A stretch of 64,000 nucleotides of DNA from Calothrix sp. PCC 7507 (GCF_000316575.1 NC_019682.1:6882001-6946000); one strand, 5' to 3'; positions 45,144-54,299 are shown, numbered from the stretch's first letter. Notes: generated by a model not told the origin, from the sequence alone. A program made the numbers and translations.

Positions 45144-47498
45144 ATGCACATTCTTGTGGTTTTAAACTTAGGAAAAGGAGACTTACAACATGGCTTTCCA
45201 TCGGTGACAGCGCAACTTTGGGAAGCAGAAAAACTGACTCCAATGCAATTCACTGGAAGGTTGCCTGCAATGCCAAGACTCGATATTCTTTATCAGCATT
45301 GGCAATTATTATATGAATCTCTATATAGTCATCTTGCTTGGCGACGAACTCAAATAGTATATCCAGAATTTGAAATTGATGAAGATGATAGCGAAATTAC
45401 TCATTTTTCTCATACTGAATTCCAGGAAGTATGTGGGGAATTAAAAACCCTATTTAATCATTGGTTAAGTGCAGATAGTTTTCTTAACATTGACCGCAAA
45501 TTACGTACTCAATTAACACCAAAAGATGAAATTCATTTGGTCATTGTTGCGGAAAATTCCCAGGTTTTGAAATTGCCTTGGTGTTTGTGGGATTTTTTAT
45601 CTGATTATCCGCAATCTGAAATTGCTTTGAGTCCTCCAGAATATGCTCGTTCTTTAAAATTAGCTATAAATAAAGCGAAAAAGAAAGTTAAGATTTTGTG
45701 TGTTTTAGGTAATAGTAGTGATATTAATGTTAGCCAAGATCAACAAATATTAGAAAAGCTGCCGGATGGAGATGTTAAATTTTTAGTGGAACCGACATCG
45801 CCAGAACTCAATGAAAATCTTTGGCAATCTGAATGGGATATTTTATTTTTTGCGGGACACAGTTCAAGTCAAGATAAAGGATGTATCCAAATTAATTCGA
45901 CAGAGAGTCTGACAATTGACCAATTAAAATATGGTTTAAAAAAAGCAATATCCAACGGTTTAAAGTTGGCAATTTTTAACTCTTGTGATGGCTTGGGTTT
46001 AGCGCAGGATTTGGCAGATTTACATTTACCGCAAGTGATTGTGATGCGGGAACCTGTTCCTGACAGAGTCGCGCAAGAATTTTTGAAAAGCTTTCTTAGC
46101 GCTTTTGCTGGGGGTGAATCTCTTTATATATCTGTGCGAGAAGCACGGGAAAAGTTGCAAGGTTTGGAGGGGGAATTTCCCTGTGCGGCTTGGCTACCAG
46201 TAATTTGTCAAAATCCTGCGGAAATACCTTCTGCTTGGTGGGAATGGTGCGGTAAGCAAAATTCTGTGCGTTTGTTACCCAATCGCCGAGAATTGCGGAG
46301 AATTTTTGTATGCAGTTTAGTGAATACTCTGTTAGTAGGGGGAATCAGGTTTTTAGGGCTACTATCTCCCTTAGAATTATGGGCTTTTGATTTGTTGATG
46401 CGATCGCGCATTCCAGAAAAACCCGATGACCGCATTCTTGTAGTAACTGTAACTCCTGAAGATGTCCAAGCACAAGGTTTAGAACCCCGCTTTGGTTCTT
46501 TATCTGACGCTACCTTGAATCGATTGCTACAAAAATTGGCAAAATCTCAACCTGCGGCGATTGGTTTGGATATCTACCGAGATTATCCCAGCCAAAAACC
46601 AGAACTAGCCAAGCAATTACAGCAAAATCAGCGTTTGATTGGCATTTGCAAGCGTCCAGATATCAAAGATGATCCTACAGGCACTTTACCACCACCAGAG
46701 ATTGCTGAAGCCAGGCTAGGATTTAGCGATTTTGTTCAGGATAACGACGGCGTTGTGCGGCGTCATCTATTATTTATGACACCCAATACTATTTCCCGTT
46801 GTACCGCTAGCTACGCATTTAGTACGTTACTAGCATTTCACTACTTATACGGTCGGGGAATTGCGCCAAAATTTACACAAGATAATAATCTGCAACTCGG
46901 TAATCAAATATTTCCATCTATCGCCAGTCGCACAGGTGGGTATCAAAGTGTGGATGCTGGAGGTAGCCAAATACTGCTAAACTATCGTGCTATGGTTAAC
47001 CCCCAGACGATCGCTCAACAAGTTTCCCTCAAGGATATTTTTAGCGATCGCGTTAATCCCAAAGCCATCCAAAATCGGATCATCTTAATTGGTGTCGTAG
47101 ATCGCAGCGTCGGTGATTATTGGGCTACCCCTTGGGGTGCAGGTTCCTCAGATAAAATTCCTGGCGTGCTGGTTCACGCACACATGATTAGCCAAATCCT
47201 TAGTGCTGTTTTAGACCAAAGACCCCTATTGTGGGTTTGGACTGGCTGGGGAGAAATCCTCTGGATTGGCGTTTGGTCGGTTGTTGGTGGTGTAGTTGCT
47301 TGGCGATGCTCTAAATTGTTAATTATGAGTGCGATCGTCGTTACTTCAGAAATTACACTAGTTTTTTGCTGTTGGATATTACTAAATGTTGGCGGTTGGG
47401 TACCTCTGCTTGCACCTGTGGTTAGCTTGTTGTTAGCGAATGGTACGGTTTTTTATCATCAGTATTTAACAGCTAAAACTCAAGATTCACGTTATTGA
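45144..47498 (+). CDS. CHAT-CHASE2 fusion membrane protein
   Basis: A 784-residue protein from the ATG at 45144. An upstream ATG at 45054 would include a dispersed repeat half and is rejected. The N-terminal 390 residues are a CHAT protease: FFAGHSSSQDKG near 235 holds the histidine and IFNSCDGLGLAQDL near 275-285 the cysteine. A CHASE2 extracellular sensor follows (about 405-670), entered by a membrane helix and opening with LELWAFDLLMRSRIPEKPDDRILVV. It closes with about three membrane helices (680-780). It could sense an external signal and switch the cytoplasmic protease. The upstream CHAT-sigma-DUF1822 operon is on the same strand. Confidence 0.9.
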   Translation: MHILVVLNLGKGDLQHGFPSVTAQLWEAEKLTPMQFTGRLPAMPRLDILYQHWQLLYESLYSHLAWRRTQIVYPEFEIDEDDSEITHFSHTEFQEVCGELKTLFNHWLSADSFLNIDRKLRTQLTPKDEIHLVIVAENSQVLKLPWCLWDFLSDYPQSEIALSPPEYARSLKLAINKAKKKVKILCVLGNSSDINVSQDQQILEKLPDGDVKFLVEPTSPELNENLWQSEWDILFFAGHSSSQDKGCIQINSTESLTIDQLKYGLKKAISNGLKLAIFNSCDGLGLAQDLADLHLPQVIVMREPVPDRVAQEFLKSFLSAFAGGESLYISVREAREKLQGLEGEFPCAAWLPVICQNPAEIPSAWWEWCGKQNSVRLLPNRRELRRIFVCSLVNTLLVGGIRFLGLLSPLELWAFDLLMRSRIPEKPDDRILVVTVTPEDVQAQGLEPRFGSLSDATLNRLLQKLAKSQPAAIGLDIYRDYPSQKPELAKQLQQNQRLIGICKRPDIKDDPTGTLPPPEIAEARLGFSDFVQDNDGVVRRHLLFMTPNTISRCTASYAFSTLLAFHYLYGRGIAPKFTQDNNLQLGNQIFPSIASRTGGYQSVDAGGSQILLNYRAMVNPQTIAQQVSLKDIFSDRVNPKAIQNRIILIGVVDRSVGDYWATPWGAGSSDKIPGVLVHAHMISQILSAVLDQRPLLWVWTGWGEILWIGVWSVVGGVVAWRCSKLLIMSAIVVTSEITLVFCCWILLNVGGWVPLLAPVVSLLLANGTVFYHQYLTAKTQDSRY

Positions 47499-47612
47499 GT
47501 CATTGAGGACGAGGAAACCCCGCCCCTACAAAAAACTGTACTTCAATTGGTATAAGAATTACAAATTAAGCATAACGATACTAGCTGTTCATGTTAAGTA
47601 AATAATCAACAC

Positions 47613-48851
47613 ATGACCCATTGGATGCTAAAAATGGCAAGAACTACAGAGACTAATCCTCAGAGGATCTTGTGGCTGCAAGTTGGAGGTTTAGCCACAA
47701 TACAGGGAGCAATTACCCTTTGTTGGGTGATTTATAACTTCTACATACCCCAATTACTAGTAGAAATCGGCTTCTCACGGGATTTAGCAATTGGGTTGGT
47801 GGTTGTGGAAAATGCCTTGGCGATTGGCATGGAACCTTTAATGGGTGGACTTTCAGACAAAGCCAGGCGTTGGACAGCTAGTCGTTTTCCGTTTATCTCC
47901 GCAGGTGTGATTCTCTCATCAGCGTTATTTATTGTAATTCCATCATTAGTAACGTTTCTCCCGCCAACGGACGCTACACGGTGGATTTTTTTGTTTGTGG
48001 TAGTTGGCTGGGCTTTGGCGATGACGGTGTTTCGCAGTCCGGCGATCGTTTTATTAGGAAGATGTGCAGCCAAACCAGAATTACCTTTAGCAGCAAGTTT
48101 GCTAACTTTGGTAGGGGGAATAATTAGCGCATTTCGACCAATTAGTAATAATTTGCTCCTCAGTTTAGGGGCAGTTTTTACCTTTAGTTTCGGGTCATTT
48201 GTTTTGCTGGCTGCTGCTTTTGTCTTGCGATTTGTCACGCCACCAGAAAAACCCGTCAATCCCACAATTGAAACACCGAATTTATCAGAACAATTGCCAC
48301 GGGCATTAGCTATTCTTTTAGGAAGTGGTTTTGGCATAGCTTGCGGTTCCCGATTACTAATGGACGTTTTAGGAAAGCTACTGAAGATAGAATTAAATAC
48401 TGATAATATTGATGGCATGATGTTTGTGATTAGCATCTCATTAGCATTTGCTGCTTTGCCAGCAGGTGTATTTGCTACTAAAATTGGCAACCGCAAAGCG
48501 ATAGTTTGGAGTATTTGTGCCATCTCAATATTGATAATATCTATGTTATTTGCCGGGGCAAAACTGCCTTTAATTATCATGATTATTGGTGCGTTTAGTT
48601 TGATAATTAACGGTGCAATTCCCTTTGCATTGTCTCTAGTATTTCCAGAGAGGTCTGGTGTAGCCTTGGGAACATATTTCGGGGGTGGAGCGTTAGCGGG
48701 AGCTTTACTACCAATATTTTTACCAGAATTGCCTAATTTGTCACCTATATCTGAAGGTTTTATGAGTAGTGTAGCGTTTTTGATCACAGGTGCATGTGTG
48801 ACTGCTAGTCGCACTATTAATCAGGCTCAATCAATAAATAATGATGACTGA
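47613..48851 (+). CDS. MFS transporter
   Basis: A 412-residue integral membrane protein with about 12 helices. Typical features are the loop 2-3 motif GGLSDKARRWTASRFPFI (near 80-97, the SLC45-like RRFPFI variant) and the long cytoplasmic loop with PEKPVNPTIETPN. The substrate is not predictable; relatives in the sugar/cation symporter branch have the RRxPFI motif. The start may be the second Met (residue 7), as no clear ribosome-binding site is seen. It sits between the CHAT-CHASE2 and DUF928 genes; membership in that module is uncertain. Confidence 0.85.
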   Translation: MTHWMLKMARTTETNPQRILWLQVGGLATIQGAITLCWVIYNFYIPQLLVEIGFSRDLAIGLVVVENALAIGMEPLMGGLSDKARRWTASRFPFISAGVILSSALFIVIPSLVTFLPPTDATRWIFLFVVVGWALAMTVFRSPAIVLLGRCAAKPELPLAASLLTLVGGIISAFRPISNNLLLSLGAVFTFSFGSFVLLAAAFVLRFVTPPEKPVNPTIETPNLSEQLPRALAILLGSGFGIACGSRLLMDVLGKLLKIELNTDNIDGMMFVISISLAFAALPAGVFATKIGNRKAIVWSICAISILIISMLFAGAKLPLIIMIIGAFSLIINGAIPFALSLVFPERSGVALGTYFGGGALAGALLPIFLPELPNLSPISEGFMSSVAFLITGACVTASRTINQAQSINNDD

Positions 48852-48896
48852 TACTTCGACTACGCTCAGTACAAGTAACTGTTGACTGATAACTGA
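48851..48896. repeat. CTTCGAC...CTCAG repeat plus tandem actgata units
   Basis: The stretch gatacttcgactacgctcag with tacaagtaactg is followed by ttgactgataactgata heptamers, directly after the MFS stop and before the DUF928 start. It is the same family as 35077-35128 and the mfd insertion. Confidence 0.8.
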
Positions 48897-48897
48897 T

Positions 48898-49680
48898 ATG
48901 ACTAAATCGCAATTTTATATCCAAATAATTAAGGGTGCTGCTATCATCGCACTCTGTGCAAGTTGTTCTCTAAATAATAGAGAACAAATAACTGCTGGAC
49001 TTCCTGATTCAACAGCAATAAAATTTGCACCGCCGCCACCACCAACTAGTCGCGGTGAACCTACGGGAAGAGCGCAAGGAGGCGCAGGGAGGGGTTGTGA
49101 ACCAACAGCATTAGTACCATTGACTAAATCTACTGATGGTGAATTATTGTGGGGTTTAACTGTTGCGGAACGTCCAACTTTTTGGTTTGGCTTACCCAGG
49201 AATTTAACAACTAAAGATGCGATCGCATTTGTTCTACGAGATGAGTTGGGTAAAGAAGTTTATCAAACTATGTTCAAAACTTTACAAACACCACAAGGTG
49301 TTGTGAATTTTGCTATGCCTAAAAAAGTGCCACCTTTAAAAATTGGTAAACTTTATGGTTGGTCTTTCTCTATCTACTGCGATTTTCAAACTGTCGAAGA
49401 TAAACCAGGAACAGTTCAAGGTAAGATTCAACGAGTCCCGATTTCTGCAACGCTGAAAAATCAACTAGTAAATGCTAAAACACCTGAAGCACAAGCAATT
49501 ATTTACGCCAAAAATGGTATTTGGTTTGATGCTTTGACAACTCTGGGAGTCGATATGCGCGGGGGAAAAGAAAAAGCGATCGCCTCAACTTGGGATGATT
49601 TACTACACCAGGTGAATTTAGAAAAAGTCGCCTCACTTCCCATTGTTCCCTGTTGTAACCAGACGCAATCATCAAATTAG
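48898..49680 (+). CDS. DUF928 domain-containing exported protein
   Basis: A 260-residue protein with a hydrophobic N-terminus (IIKGAAIIALCASCS) that could be a lipoprotein signal. The DUF928 pattern follows: FAPPPPPTSRGEPTGRAQGG, then ALVPLTKSTDGELLWGLTVAERPTFWF, and FKTLQTPQGVVNFAMPKKVPPLKIGKLY. The Gly/Arg-rich stretch is encoded by repeat-like DNA. DUF928 proteins are exported and often adjacent to CHAT/CHASE2 genes in filamentous cyanobacteria, from my recollection; their role is unknown. It starts two bases after a dispersed repeat. Confidence 0.88.
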   Translation: MTKSQFYIQIIKGAAIIALCASCSLNNREQITAGLPDSTAIKFAPPPPPTSRGEPTGRAQGGAGRGCEPTALVPLTKSTDGELLWGLTVAERPTFWFGLPRNLTTKDAIAFVLRDELGKEVYQTMFKTLQTPQGVVNFAMPKKVPPLKIGKLYGWSFSIYCDFQTVEDKPGTVQGKIQRVPISATLKNQLVNAKTPEAQAIIYAKNGIWFDALTTLGVDMRGGKEKAIASTWDDLLHQVNLEKVASLPIVPCCNQTQSSN

Positions 49681-50048
49681 AGAAAAAAGTAGCAAAACAC
49701 CAGAAGTACATAAAATAGAAGCAATGGACACTTGTGTCCAATTCTTTAATAGAATTCAGCATCAAATTTCTGAATATAGTTTTTTTGCCTCCTTCCTTGC
49801 TTTTGTTCAATCCATAACTACATCTGCACAGAAAGGGTATAAATACGGTTGCATGAATGCCAAATCATGGCAGTAAAATTCAACAGATAAGTCCTAATTT
49901 TCTCGGATTGAAAGCTGTGAATGCTCAGTCAGATCAGCATTGACTACTGAAAATTTTGTCATGTAAACAATTGCTTTAAAAAATGACATTACTATCTATC
50001 GCTCAAAAAAGAAAAATTAAGGTTGAGTAAAAACTAGAGGATGCTTTT
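49681..50048. other. Intergenic region upstream of the H-NOX gene
   Basis: No gene is supported. A 103-codon minus-strand frame overlapping the DUF928 3' end and a 77-codon plus frame have no family pattern and are rejected. The promoter of the H-NOX/kinase operon is expected here, and a possible AGAGGATG ribosome-binding site precedes the H-NOX ATG. Confidence 0.5.
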
Positions 50049-50600
50049 ATGTACGGATTAGTAAATAAGGCTATTCAGGATATGGTATGTAGCCGCTTTG
50101 GTGAGGGAATTTGGCAAGAAATTAAGCAGAAAGCTGAGGTAGATGTAGACGTTTTTATTAGCATGGAAGGCTATCCCGATGACCTGACTCACAGGTTGGT
50201 GAAAGCTGCTAGTGTTATTCTAGGTTTATCTCCGGCAGATATTATGCAAGCCTTTGGGGAATTCTGGGTGCAATACACATCTGAGGAAGGCTATGGTGAG
50301 ATGATTGATATGAGTGGGGAGACACTACCTGAGTTTCTAGAAAACCTTGACAATCTTCATGCTCGTGTAGGAGTCAGCTTTCCTAAACTTCAGCCGCCAT
50401 CATTTGAGTGTAGTGATATGGAAGAAGGTTCTCTAAGCTTACACTATCATTCTCACAGAGAGGGACTAACTCCTATGATTCTTGGTTTGGTTAAAGGTTT
50501 AGGAACGAGATTTGATACAGAAGTTGATATTACTCAAACCCAAAGTCGGGATGATGGTGCTGAACATGATGAATTTTTAGTGAAATATAAACCACAGTAA
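50049..50600 (+). CDS. H-NOX heme NO/O2-binding sensor
   Basis: A 183-residue heme-binding domain. The proximal heme ligand is H104 in ENLDNLHARVG, and the propionate-binding YxSxR motif is Y133-S135-R137 in HYHSHREG. W73 in the distal region aligns with the Trp of the well-studied Nostoc H-NOX, and no distal Tyr is obvious, which favours NO over O2 binding. The sequence closely resembles Nostoc Alr2278 (from memory). It lies 11 bp ahead of a histidine kinase with an HNOB-associated domain, so gas binding probably controls that kinase. Confidence 0.96.
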   Translation: MYGLVNKAIQDMVCSRFGEGIWQEIKQKAEVDVDVFISMEGYPDDLTHRLVKAASVILGLSPADIMQAFGEFWVQYTSEEGYGEMIDMSGETLPEFLENLDNLHARVGVSFPKLQPPSFECSDMEEGSLSLHYHSHREGLTPMILGLVKGLGTRFDTEVDITQTQSRDDGAEHDEFLVKYKPQ

Positions 50601-50611
50601 GCTCTATATAA

Positions 50612-52060
50612 ATGGTTCTTCCTCACCTCAACCTTTCGCCAGAATTATTTTCCAAAGCTTTTCCATTCCATTTTGTATTTAATCGGAAGGGAGAAATTTT
50701 GCAGACTGGAAATGTTTTAGAGCGTGTTAGTTCTGAACCGCTAGTTGGTAGTCAGATTGAACAGCATTTTCAGATCAAGCGTCCCAATATTCCGATTGAT
50801 TTTGATACCATTAATAAAAAATGCCGCTCTCTTTTCATTTTGGAATTTCTCCATAATGGAATGCATCTTAAGGGTGAAATGCTCTATCAACAAGAGCAAG
50901 AAATTATATTTTTTCTAGGTTCTCCCTGGATTACTAATACAGCTAGCCTTGCTCCTCTGGGAATCAAACTTAAAGATTTTGCAATTCACGATCCAATTAC
51001 TGATTTTCTATTTCTATTACAAGCTAAGAATACTGCTCTAGCTGATACTCAAAAATTAACTGCAGAACTCACCAAGCAACGTACAGAATTACAGAATGCG
51101 CTACAACTCAAGGATCATCTCACAATTGCTCAAACCCAGGCTCAAGAGCTAGAAAAATCCCTTAAGGAATTACAGCAAACTCAAGCTCAATTAATTCAGG
51201 CTGAGAAAATGTCTAGCCTAGGACAATTAGTTGCAGGAATCGCTCACGAAATTAATAACCCAGTTAACTTTATTTATGGTAACTTAAATTATATTAATGA
51301 TTACACTCAAGACCTGATAAAGCTTGTCAAGCTTTATCAGAAGTTTTATGCAAATCCTGAACCAAAAATTCAAGATTTTATTGAAGCAATTGAGTTAGAT
51401 TTTTTACTGGATGATTTGCCTAAAATTATCAATTCTATGCGAATAGGAACCGAACGTATCACAGAGATTGTCTTATCTCTGCGAAATTTCTCTCGTCTTG
51501 ATGAGGCGGATATGAAAATGGTTGATATTCACCAAGGGATTGATAGTACTTTACTGATTTTACAGAGTCGGCTGAAAGAACACGCTGGTCATCCTAAAAT
51601 TGAGATTGTAAAAAATTACGGAAATTTACCTTTGGTTGATTGCTATCCTGGTCAACTAAATCAAGTATTTATGAATATTATCAGTAATGCAATTGATGCA
51701 TTAGATAGCTATAATAGTGAACGCTCTATCACAGAAATTCAGGCTCATCCTAGTAAAATTACAATTACTACAGAAGTTCGGGAAACACAATATGTTGCTA
51801 TCCGAATTACTGATAATGGTTTAGGAATAAAAGAAACAGTTCAAGAACGACTCTTTGATCCATTTTTCACAACTAAGCCTGTGGGTAAGGGTACGGGATT
51901 GGGTTTATCAATTAGTTATAAGATAATAGTTGAAAAGCACAGAGGACATCTAAGATGTGTATCAGAACTTGGTAAGGGAACAGAGTTTTGCATTGAAATT
52001 CCTTTATCGATGAATAGTCAAGCTAATAATTATGTTCAATCAATCAGTTTAGGCGAATAA
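50612..52060 (+). CDS. H-NOX-associated sensor histidine kinase
   Basis: A 482-residue soluble kinase. The N-terminal part (about 1-140, with FPFHFVFNRKGEILQTGNVLERV) matches the HNOBA PAS-like domain. A coiled coil follows (about 145-200), then the dimerisation helix with phospho-acceptor H212 in LVAGIAHEINNPVN, the N box QVFMNIISNAIDAL, and G boxes ITDNGLGI and GKGTGLGLSI. No membrane segment is seen, so it works in the cytoplasm with the H-NOX protein encoded 11 bp upstream. No response regulator gene is adjacent. Confidence 0.94.
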   Translation: MVLPHLNLSPELFSKAFPFHFVFNRKGEILQTGNVLERVSSEPLVGSQIEQHFQIKRPNIPIDFDTINKKCRSLFILEFLHNGMHLKGEMLYQQEQEIIFFLGSPWITNTASLAPLGIKLKDFAIHDPITDFLFLLQAKNTALADTQKLTAELTKQRTELQNALQLKDHLTIAQTQAQELEKSLKELQQTQAQLIQAEKMSSLGQLVAGIAHEINNPVNFIYGNLNYINDYTQDLIKLVKLYQKFYANPEPKIQDFIEAIELDFLLDDLPKIINSMRIGTERITEIVLSLRNFSRLDEADMKMVDIHQGIDSTLLILQSRLKEHAGHPKIEIVKNYGNLPLVDCYPGQLNQVFMNIISNAIDALDSYNSERSITEIQAHPSKITITTEVRETQYVAIRITDNGLGIKETVQERLFDPFFTTKPVGKGTGLGLSISYKIIVEKHRGHLRCVSELGKGTEFCIEIPLSMNSQANNYVQSISLGE

Positions 52061-52490
52061 ATATCCTAGATAAGTAGATGGGCATAAATAAATATAATAC
52101 GTTCTGTCATTGCGTTCGCAATGGCATCTTACGTTTAATTACGCCTACCTACTTATTACGTCAAATATTGATATCGATACGTTACTAAATCCTTAAGAAT
52201 GGTGCGTTACGCGAAACGCTAACGTACCCTACTGGAATGACACGACTATATTTCAAAATTCACGCATAAATCCCATAGCTGTTCGCTAGAATTTTTGAGT
52301 TTATTTAATAGATAGGACTACTATAGGAATCCGGTTTGATTATTGAAAAAATCTCCGTATCTGTAGGGTGGGCAATGCCCACCAAAACCATGATACGGTG
52401 GGCAATGCCCACCCTACCTTGAATTTTTGAATTTATTTAAAATATTGGGTTATATTTTTATCTTAACTATATTTCAAGTTAAACCAACGT
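52061..52490. repeat. Repeat-rich intergenic region
   Basis: No gene is seen in 430 bases. Two copies of ggtgggcaatgcccacc lie in tandem at 52363-52383 and 52397-52417. At 52197-52232 ggtgcgttacgcgaaacgct followed by aacgtaccctac resembles the inner palindrome of the 270-bp element at 11455-11722. The clustering of different repeat families suggests a repeated insertion target. The promoter of the next lipoprotein gene is also here. Confidence 0.7.
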
Positions 52491-52940
52491 ATGAAAAAGT
52501 TGATTCCGACGATCGCATTAATTATTTGTTCTATCTTGATTGTCAGTTGTGGCAATTCACAAACTGATATTACTAAAGAAACTCCCAAAAATCCAGTCGA
52601 AAAAGCTCAGACGGAATCTGTACAAGAAACTTCTACAAGTTCTCAACCAAAAGCTGAAAAAACACCGAATGATGCTAACAAAGAACCCAAAATTGGGACA
52701 ATTAAAGAAATGGTTAATGGCGACCTTAAATGCTATGTCACTTTAGTAGATGAAACCGGAAAAGAACATAATCTAGGTGCAGCATTTGATGTTTGTGAAA
52801 AACCAGAAACTTTTGTCAACAAAAAAGTCAGTTTAGATTATGCAATAGAGTCAGTTAGTGATTGTCAAAGTGCTGAACCTTGCGGTAAAACTAAAAAAGA
52901 ATTGCTAATTACCAAAATCTTGATTTTGGGTAATAAATGA
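52491..52940 (+). CDS. Hypothetical lipoprotein
   Basis: A 149-residue protein with a lipoprotein signal: MKKLIPTIALIICSILIVSC, the lipobox cysteine at residue 20. A Lys/Thr/Ser/Gln-rich linker (about 22-65) leads to an 80-residue C-terminal domain with GDLKCYVTLVDETGKEHNLGAAFDVCE, CQSAEPCG and ITKILILGNK, whose four Cys could form two disulfides. The family is unknown to me. It converges on the ABC ATPase gene with a two-base gap. Confidence 0.75.
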   Translation: MKKLIPTIALIICSILIVSCGNSQTDITKETPKNPVEKAQTESVQETSTSSQPKAEKTPNDANKEPKIGTIKEMVNGDLKCYVTLVDETGKEHNLGAAFDVCEKPETFVNKKVSLDYAIESVSDCQSAEPCGKTKKELLITKILILGNK

Positions 52941-52942
52941 AA

Positions 52943-54043
52943 TTAGGGCAAAATTCTATCACCAGTAATAGGATCAAACAGAAACAACCGATGCAAATCT
53001 AGTTGTAAAGAAAGGCGATCGCCTGGACGCAAACGCACATCTCCACCCACTTGCACATTCAACACCCCGGTTACACCAGGTAAAGCAGCACGAATCAAAG
53101 TTTCTCTCCCCAAAGGTTCCACCAGTTTCACTTCAACCGATAAATCTCCGCTCTCTTGTTCTAGGAGTCTTAGCGGTTCGTTAATATCAATATGTTCTGG
53201 ACGAATCCCCAAATCCACACTTTGTCCCTGACGCAGTTGGAGATTTTCCAGCATATCTGGGGGAATTACTAATAACTGTCCATTGATATTAAAAGTATCA
53301 TCCTGATAAATAGCAGGCAAAATATTCATGGGGGGACTACCTAAAAAAGTTGCTACCATCTGGTTAGCAGGACTTTGATAAATAGTTTGGGGGTCGCCGA
53401 TTTGTTGAATTCGTCCCCTATTTAATACTACAATCTGATCAGCCAAAGTCATCGCCTCGACTTGATCGTGGGTGACATAAATAGTCGTAATTCCCAAATT
53501 TTGATGTAGCTGTTTTAATTCTGCTCTTGTATCATCTCGCAATTGGGCATCTAAATTAGACAGAGGCTCATCAAGTAAAAACACTTGTGGTTGACGGGCG
53601 ATCGCCCTTCCTAATGCTACCCGCTGCTGCTGTCCCCCAGAAAGCTCTTTGGGTTTGCGATCTAGCAAGTCATCTAAAGAAAGCGATCGCGCCACACTCA
53701 TCACCCGTTCTTGAATGATTTTTGGGTCAACTTTCCGCATTTGCAACCCAAAAGCGATGTTTTGGGCCACCGTCATGTGTGGATAAAGAGCGTAGTTTTG
53801 GAACACCATCGCCACATTCCGCTGTCTGGCGGGGATATTGTTTACCAAGCGATCGCCAATAAAAAGTTTACCTGATGTCGCGGTTTCCAAGCCGGCGATC
53901 GTTCGCAAAATGGTAGACTTACCGCAACCAGAAGGCCCAACCAAAACCCAAAACTCACCATCGGGAATTTCAAAAGAAATATCTTCGATCGCGGTGACGT
54001 TGTTGAATCTACGCTTAATATCTTCTAAACGAACATTTGCCAT
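52943..54043 (-). CDS. MalK/UgpC-type sugar ABC transporter ATP-binding protein
   Basis: A 366-residue ATPase. Walker A is VGPSGCGKST (about 34-43), the signature LSGGQQQRVALGRAIAR, Walker B VFLLDEPLSNLDAQLR, and the switch His is in TIYVTHDQVEAMTLADQ. The C-terminal 130 residues are the TOBE domains of the carbohydrate group (IGIRPEHI-like LGIRPEHIDINEP). It would energise uptake of sugars or glycerol-3-phosphate and may serve several permeases, since no permease or binding-protein gene is adjacent. Two bases separate it from the convergent lipoprotein gene. Confidence 0.93.
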   Translation of the reverse strand: MANVRLEDIKRRFNNVTAIEDISFEIPDGEFWVLVGPSGCGKSTILRTIAGLETATSGKLFIGDRLVNNIPARQRNVAMVFQNYALYPHMTVAQNIAFGLQMRKVDPKIIQERVMSVARSLSLDDLLDRKPKELSGGQQQRVALGRAIARQPQVFLLDEPLSNLDAQLRDDTRAELKQLHQNLGITTIYVTHDQVEAMTLADQIVVLNRGRIQQIGDPQTIYQSPANQMVATFLGSPPMNILPAIYQDDTFNINGQLLVIPPDMLENLQLRQGQSVDLGIRPEHIDINEPLRLLEQESGDLSVEVKLVEPLGRETLIRAALPGVTGVLNVQVGGDVRLRPGDRLSLQLDLHRLFLFDPITGDRILP

Positions 54044-54072
54044 GATCCGATTTAAAATTGTAGATTTGGGAC

Positions 54073-54291
54073 TTAATCGTCCACATGAACTGTAGGTGTA
54101 GGAGGTTGATTTTCTTGCATAATTCTGATCAAAAACCTGAGAGCCTCATTCACCGCATCAGCATTAGGAAACATCTGTGCTACGTCAGGTTCTAAACGAA
54201 TTGTTGTCTGTCCAAAACTCTTTCTTCCCACGCCAAACTTTCTAACTTTTAGGCTCTTTAAGTCATACTCTGAGCGCAGATCATCTTCCAT
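54073..54291 (-). CDS. BrnA-like antitoxin (partner of BrnT)
   Basis: A 72-residue protein. The core GQTTIRLEPDVAQMFPNADAVNEALRFLIRIM has the ribbon-helix-helix pattern of BrnA/CopG-type antitoxins. It follows the BrnT-type toxin gene with an 8-bp gap, the usual order for BrnTA. The exact family is less clear than for the toxin; the assignment rests partly on position. Confidence 0.7.
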   Translation of the reverse strand: MEDDLRSEYDLKSLKVRKFGVGRKSFGQTTIRLEPDVAQMFPNADAVNEALRFLIRIMQENQPPTPTVHVDD

Positions 54292-54299
54292 ATTTTGGT

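Noticed and set aside
47741-48814. 357-codon minus-strand frame opposite the MFS gene
   Set aside because: Long, but it is antisense to a clear MFS transporter with twelve helices; its Lys/Pro/Asn-rich product has no domain pattern.
49499-49876. Two frames in the gap before the H-NOX gene
   Set aside because: Neither shows a motif, and one is antisense to the DUF928 3' end.
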